Source: Kosmotogaceae bacterium UBA1373 (GTDB taxonomy: Bacteria; Thermotogota; Thermotogae; Petrotogales; Kosmotogaceae). From it: DNA of 8,861 nucleotides. Made by a program: the position numbers and the translations under genes. Location of the stretch: the NCBI GenBank assembly GCA_002305955.1, contig DBRH01000007.1:1-8861 (forward strand), written 5' to 3'. Positions 5,930 through 8,861 of the stretch are shown one piece after another (within the stretch, counting starts at the first letter, position 1; each line of letters opens with the position of its first letter). The notes under the pieces were generated by a model. That model saw only the letters and a program-made list of their open reading frames with translations. It had not been told where the DNA came from and searched no databases.

Positions 5930-6790
5930 ATGGTTGGCATAATCGTCGATTCGGGCTGCGATCTTCCAGAAGCGATCAAAGAGAAGAAAAATGTGAGGGT
6001 AATTCCGCTCAAGGTAGTGCTCGAGGGAAAGGAATACAGAGACAACATAGATATCACGACCGAACAGCTGCTGGAGTTCATGGAGAACAAATTTCCCAAG
6101 ACTTCGCTTCCCGGTTACAACGATATCAGTCAGGCCTTTGAGAGCCTTTACAGAGAAGGAATGAAAGAGATAATCTTCGTCGGGATCTCCAGCGGGCTCA
6201 GCGGAACTCTGGGGCTCGTGAAAAGATACTCCGAAGAGTTTATAAAGAAGAATCCCGGAGCGAAAGTAAATGTGGTCGATTCGAAGAATATCTCGATCGC
6301 CTCTGGACTCGTTGCTATGAGGGGTGTTGAGCTCTCCGAGCAGGGTGCGACCTTCGACGAAGTTACCCGCGCCGTTGATGAGGCCGTTAAGAAATCAAAG
6401 GTTTTCTTCTGCATACCCGTTCTTAAGTATCTCAAAGCCGGCGGGAGAATAGGAAAAGTGAGCGCCACCATCGGAGATATACTCGACCTTAAGCCGGTGA
6501 TAACGGTGGGAGAGGATGGAATCTATCACAGCGTCTCAAAGGATCGCGGAATGAGGCGGGCCGTGAACACCACCGTAAGAAAGCTTATCGATTACATCTC
6601 CGGGAAAAAGGCCCGGTTCGTGGCCGCCTATACCTCCGACAGGAGCGAAAAGTCTCTCGAGTATTTCCGTACTATAATGGAAACTCTGGAGAGTCACGGC
6701 ATAAAGAACATCATAACGGGCCAGATCTCCCAATCGCTCGTGTCTCACACCGGACCGGGCTTGATAGGCGTGGCGGCTCTGGTTGAATAA
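5930..6790 (+). CDS. DegV family fatty-acid-binding protein
   Basis: A 286-residue cytoplasmic protein of the DegV (FakB) family, which binds a fatty acid and, in Firmicutes, presents it to the kinase FakA. Motifs in order are IVDSGCDLP (about 5-13; usually DSTADLP), TSLPGYNDISQAF (about 58-70), IFVGISSGLSGTLG (about 83-96), NVVDSKNISIASG (about 112-124), LKYLKAGGRIGKVSATIGDI (about 165-184) and the C-terminal HTGPGLIGVA. Length fits the family. I placed the start at ATG 5930 because AGGGGG stands just upstream and the protein then begins directly with the first beta strand; a GTG at 5891 would add 13 unlike residues. No FakA or DAK-type kinase is in view. It stands alone, transcribed away from the arsenic island. 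Confidence 0.93.
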   Translation: MVGIIVDSGCDLPEAIKEKKNVRVIPLKVVLEGKEYRDNIDITTEQLLEFMENKFPKTSLPGYNDISQAFESLYREGMKEIIFVGISSGLSGTLGLVKRYSEEFIKKNPGAKVNVVDSKNISIASGLVAMRGVELSEQGATFDEVTRAVDEAVKKSKVFFCIPVLKYLKAGGRIGKVSATIGDILDLKPVITVGEDGIYHSVSKDRGMRRAVNTTVRKLIDYISGKKARFVAAYTSDRSEKSLEYFRTIMETLESHGIKNIITGQISQSLVSHTGPGLIGVAALVE

Positions 6791-7001
6791 AGTCGTACGT
6801 CATTACGAAAACATAGAATGTGGAGAACGGCCTGCCATCATTTGTCTCCTGTAGCCAGTTTGACGACAAAGGCCGGATTCTGATGCTCTTGATCTTAAAT
6901 CCACGCTCGAGCGATGAGACACTCGTGCTTGCTCTGTTATCTTTCGAGTGTTCCGGTATATCTCCACAAGAGGACAAGTAGGAAAGTTGCGATTTACTCA
7001 A
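6783..7001 (-). pseudogene. Possible decayed gene end on the strand opposite degV
   Basis: Reading leftward, about 6783-6910 translates to a protein-like stretch, including GFKIKSIRIRPLSSNW and DGRPFSTFYVFVMTYDF, with alternating hydrophobic residues like beta strands and codons typical of the neighbours (AAG ATC AAG AGC ATC AGA). Further upstream the frame becomes Ser-rich and unconvincing, no ribosome site is seen, and downstream it runs without its own stop into the degV 3' end. This is what a gene remnant would look like. The family is not recognised, and chance cannot be excluded. Confidence 0.25.
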
Positions 7002-7085
7002 AAAAGAATTGACCGTGCTTCGTTCGAATTAAAGAAACGATAGAGGACTCAAAGCAAAGCCAATAATCTTCAGCGGCCGGATCCG

Positions 7086-7115
7086 ATTGACAAACAGTCA
7101 ATGTTAGGGTTCTAT
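7086..7115 (+). promoter_or_regulatory. TTGACA promoter overlapped by an inverted-repeat operator
   Basis: A perfect consensus -35, TTGACA, stands at 7087-7092, with TTCTAT (3 of 6 matches to -10) 17 bases on at 7110-7115. The -35 lies within ATTGAC (7086-7091) / GTCAAT (7097-7102), a perfect 6-base inverted repeat around AAACA. The TTGAC-N5-GTCAA form resembles operators of TetR-type repressors, which block the -35. The only gene downstream on this strand is the four-helix membrane protein, giving a leader of about 150 bases. No TetR gene is in the window. Confidence 0.45.
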
Positions 7116-7142
7116 GCTCCCGGGAAGAGACTCTTCAGATTA

Positions 7143-7158
7143 TGCCGTATAGACGGCA
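7143..7158 (+). other. Hairpin in the leader of the membrane haem protein gene
   Basis: TGCCGT (7143-7148) and ACGGCA (7153-7158) form a perfect 6-base inverted repeat with an ATAG loop, followed by AAAAGTTGTTATATT. It could be a message hairpin or a second protein-binding site near an alternative promoter (TATATT at 7167-7172). The tail is not a clean T-run, so termination is unlikely. Confidence 0.35.
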
Positions 7159-7273
7159 AAAGTTGTTATATTATTCATGTGGGGCTCTATACAGAAAGAC
7201 AAGTACGGTAGAAGGTCTTTATAAAAAGTTGTAGCTGAGTGCCGATCTTTCGATAACACGGAGGTGTCCGGAT

Positions 7274-7693
7274 TTGTATGGCTGGATAAAGTTTCTGGGA
7301 TGGTTCAATTTTTCGCTTTTGGTACTGAACTCATCGCTTTTCATAACGCGATGGTTTTACAGAAAATTCAACAAAAAACTTCAGAAATTCCCCTGGGAAG
7401 GTTTCAAGAACCTTATGAAGTTTCTGGCAAGGATACATCCGTACACAGGAAGTGTATTGCTTATAACGGCTCTTTACCACGGCTATCTTGCCACGGGAGG
7501 GTTCGTGATCTACAGTGGCAGTCTGGTCTTCTTCGGCGTTCTCGCACAATTCATAGTCTATCTTCTGGGAAAGTACGTACCGGCGATGAAGAAGAGCTGG
7601 CGACCTATCCACCGTTTGCTCATGCTCGTTACCTGGGCTCTCTTCTTCGTTCATGTGTTCGGTCCTTACTCAATCTGGATTCCGATCTTTTGA
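7274..7693 (+). CDS. Four-helix membrane protein, predicted bis-haem b cytochrome
   Basis: A 139-residue protein with four hydrophobic segments at about 5-26, 52-72, 76-98 and 112-132. Two helices each hold a pair of His spaced 14 apart: His55 and His69 (IHPYTG to YHGYLATGG), and His113 and His127 (PIHRLLML to FVHVFGPY). Two His pairs 13-14 apart on two helices is how ferric-reductase and NADPH-oxidase-type domains hold two stacked b haems, so I infer a small transmembrane electron carrier. It lacks any FAD or NADPH domain. The start is TTG, supported by GGAGGTG seven bases upstream; no in-frame ATG precedes the first helix. The 3' end overlaps the facing hydrolase gene by 24 bases. The family name is not recognised, and redox partners are not visible. 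Confidence 0.75.
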   Translation: MYGWIKFLGWFNFSLLVLNSSLFITRWFYRKFNKKLQKFPWEGFKNLMKFLARIHPYTGSVLLITALYHGYLATGGFVIYSGSLVFFGVLAQFIVYLLGKYVPAMKKSWRPIHRLLMLVTWALFFVHVFGPYSIWIPIF

Positions 7694-8653
7694 CTGTTCC
7701 ATAAAACTCAAGCTCTCGATGAAAGGCAGAACAACCTCCAGGAATTCCTGGGGGTTTTCCTCTTGAGGCACGTGGCCGGTGTCGGGAAAAACGTGCAGCA
7801 CCGCGTTTGGGATTTCTTGTGATAGTCTTACAGAGTCTTCGACGGGCACTATTCTATCGTCGTCCCCACTGATAACGAGGGTCGGTATATTTATACTTCC
7901 CAGTTTTGAAACGTCGAACTTCTTTCTAGCGAGAGTCAGCTCCCAGAGAGCCCTGTCCCAGTTGTTGGCTTTCAAGGGTTTCTCGTAACCCTCGAGCATC
8001 TCCGGCGTTATTTCAGAGGGATCATGCCAGGCCAAGTCTAGGAGCGATCCCGCGTTGTTGAGAAAAGAACGTGAGACCAGCGGTCCGAGATGCCTTCCCT
8101 GAGGGGTCGAGGTGAGCAATTTGAAGAAGAGGTTATCGCTGTCGTTCGTGTAAACGGCCGCATCGACCATCACCAGGCCGATCACCCTTTCGGGATGTGC
8201 GATCGCAATTTCCAGGGCCGTCAGGCCGCCGGCTGAATTGCCTATGAGTACGGCCTTTTCGAACCCCAGATGATCCATCAATCGCACCGTCAATTCTACC
8301 TGGTTTTCCGAAGTGTAAGGGTTGAAATCCTTTATCTCCTCTCCGAGCGGTCTAGAAGTCAGGCCGAAACCGGGCCTATCGAAGGCCATCACCGTGAACC
8401 GGTCGGCGAGAGGCGAGAAAACTTCCCGCCACGAAAAGATACTGGCCCCGAACCCGTGGAGAAGCACAACCGGGGGAAAGCCTTCGCCCGATACTTTGTA
8501 GTGTATGTTCACGTTCTCCAACCAGACAAAGCGGCTGTCTTCATCGGCCAGAAGCGATGGATCTACCGTACCTTTCAAATCTGGAACCGGTATGAGGAAG
8601 GGCACAAGTAAAATCACTGCAAGTACTGCCACACCAATGATAAGTATCTTCAT
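7670..8653 (-). CDS. Membrane-anchored alpha/beta hydrolase
   Basis: A 327-residue alpha/beta hydrolase-fold enzyme. Residues 3-23 form a hydrophobic N-terminal helix (signal anchor), so the catalytic domain is probably outside the membrane. It has the oxyanion motif LLHGFGASIFSW (about 64-75), the nucleophile elbow GNSAGG (Ser140), the acid in SGDDDRIVP (Asp266 by motif position) and the base in DTGHVPQEE (His294), a complete triad. A lid-like insert lies between about 165 and 245. Likely an esterase or related hydrolase; the DRPGFGLTSRP stretch is common in MhpC-like and haloalkane-dehalogenase-like members, but the substrate cannot be named. ATG 8653 has GGGAG eight bases upstream, and the gene follows the partial GGDEF-like gene by 18 bases, so the two are probably cotranscribed. 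Confidence 0.88.
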   Translation of the reverse strand: MKILIIGVAVLAVILLVPFLIPVPDLKGTVDPSLLADEDSRFVWLENVNIHYKVSGEGFPPVVLLHGFGASIFSWREVFSPLADRFTVMAFDRPGFGLTSRPLGEEIKDFNPYTSENQVELTVRLMDHLGFEKAVLIGNSAGGLTALEIAIAHPERVIGLVMVDAAVYTNDSDNLFFKLLTSTPQGRHLGPLVSRSFLNNAGSLLDLAWHDPSEITPEMLEGYEKPLKANNWDRALWELTLARKKFDVSKLGSINIPTLVISGDDDRIVPVEDSVRLSQEIPNAVLHVFPDTGHVPQEENPQEFLEVVLPFIESLSFMEQSKDRNPD

Positions 8654-8671
8654 TTTACATACTCCCTTCTA

Positions 8672-8861
8672 TCACTTCTCTTTAATGGCGCCAAAGGCCT
8701 TGCTGACTAGAGTCTCGGGATCTACTCCATCTACCGGAAGCAGGGAGTAGCCATAACTCAAATCGAAGGAGCAGCCGGGTATATTGCGCTTCCATGATTC
8801 GAATGTTTCGTTCAGTTTTTTCAATATCCTTTCCGCGTCTTCCGGTCTCTTCAATTCTTCC
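8672..8861 (-). CDS. C-terminal end of a GGDEF-like domain protein (partial)
   Basis: The reading frame is open to the window edge and ends at TGA 8674-8672, giving about 62 C-terminal residues. EELKRPEDAERILKKLNETF followed by FDLSYGYSLLPVDGVDPETL and VSKAFGAIKEK fits the end of a GGDEF (diguanylate cyclase) domain: the SxG(I/Y)(A/S) beta strand, the PxDGxDPExL turn, and a last helix that is usually ADxAMYxAK. Here AD is AF and MY is AI, so the domain is divergent, perhaps inactive or a sensor-only version. The GG(D/E)EF motif itself lies outside the window. It is upstream of and cotranscribed with the hydrolase. Confidence 0.6.
   Translation of the reverse strand, partial: EELKRPEDAERILKKLNETFESWKRNIPGCSFDLSYGYSLLPVDGVDPETLVSKAFGAIKEK

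Larger units (their letters stand above)
6791..7273. other. Gap between degV and the membrane haem protein gene
   Basis: No intact gene. The left part may hold a leftward gene remnant (to about 7001). The right part holds the inverted repeat with TTGACA at 7086-7102, a hairpin at 7143-7158 and an AT-rich stretch to the ribosome site at 7260-7266. No T-tailed terminator hairpin was seen after degV. Confidence 0.5.

Noticed and set aside
7178..7225. 15-codon rightward reading frame in the leader of the haem protein gene
   Set aside because: No ribosome site and no regulatory amino-acid run, so no support for a leader peptide.
7264..7704. 146-residue rightward reading frame overlapping the haem protein gene
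   Set aside because: It lacks membrane segments and family signatures, whereas the TTG-started frame has a well placed GGAGGTG and paired His in hydrophobic helices.
1..8861. CRISPR array, tRNA, rRNA, insertion sequence or integrase
   Set aside because: No regularly spaced repeats, no transposase or recombinase motifs, and no cloverleaf-like or rRNA-like stretch were seen on either strand.

Overview
The window looks like a chromosomal piece from a Thermotogota bacterium, possibly Mesotoga-like. This is judged by feel from the frequent AGA/ATA codons, strong GGAGG-type ribosome binding sites, tightly packed operons and the small TM0996/MTH895-type thioredoxin. No marker gene here fixes the taxon, and no sequence search was possible.

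Positions 49-5600 form a divergent arsenic/organoarsenic resistance island around a control region at about 2765-2914. Leftward runs a five-cistron unit: acr3 (arsenite efflux), arsR (repressor), a 47-residue metallophosphoesterase stub, arsF-like (thiol redox protein) and arsG-like (CcdA/DsbD-fold permease). Rightward runs a second arsR-type repressor, two half-size permeases joined by an ATGA overlap, a full-length permease with a Cys-Ser-Cys motif, and a 78-residue CPRC thioredoxin that could play the ArsE role. No arsenate reductase ArsC is visible. The combination of ACR3, ArsF/ArsG-like and ArsP/DUF318-type proteins suggests defence against both inorganic arsenite and aromatic organoarsenicals; this is inferred from family membership.

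Positions 5601-5929 are a gap with a possible promoter -10 and a leader hairpin, followed by a DegV fatty-acid-binding protein (5930-6790). Positions 6791-7273 are a second gap. It may hold a decayed leftward gene next to degV, then a TTGACA promoter box embedded in an inverted repeat, and a second hairpin.

Positions 7274-7693 encode a 139-residue four-helix membrane protein whose two His pairs, each 14 residues apart, look like a bis-haem b site. It converges on, and overlaps by 24 bases, a leftward membrane-anchored alpha/beta hydrolase (7670-8653). Upstream of the hydrolase, in the same direction, is the C-terminal end of a gene resembling a degenerate GGDEF domain, cut by the window edge.
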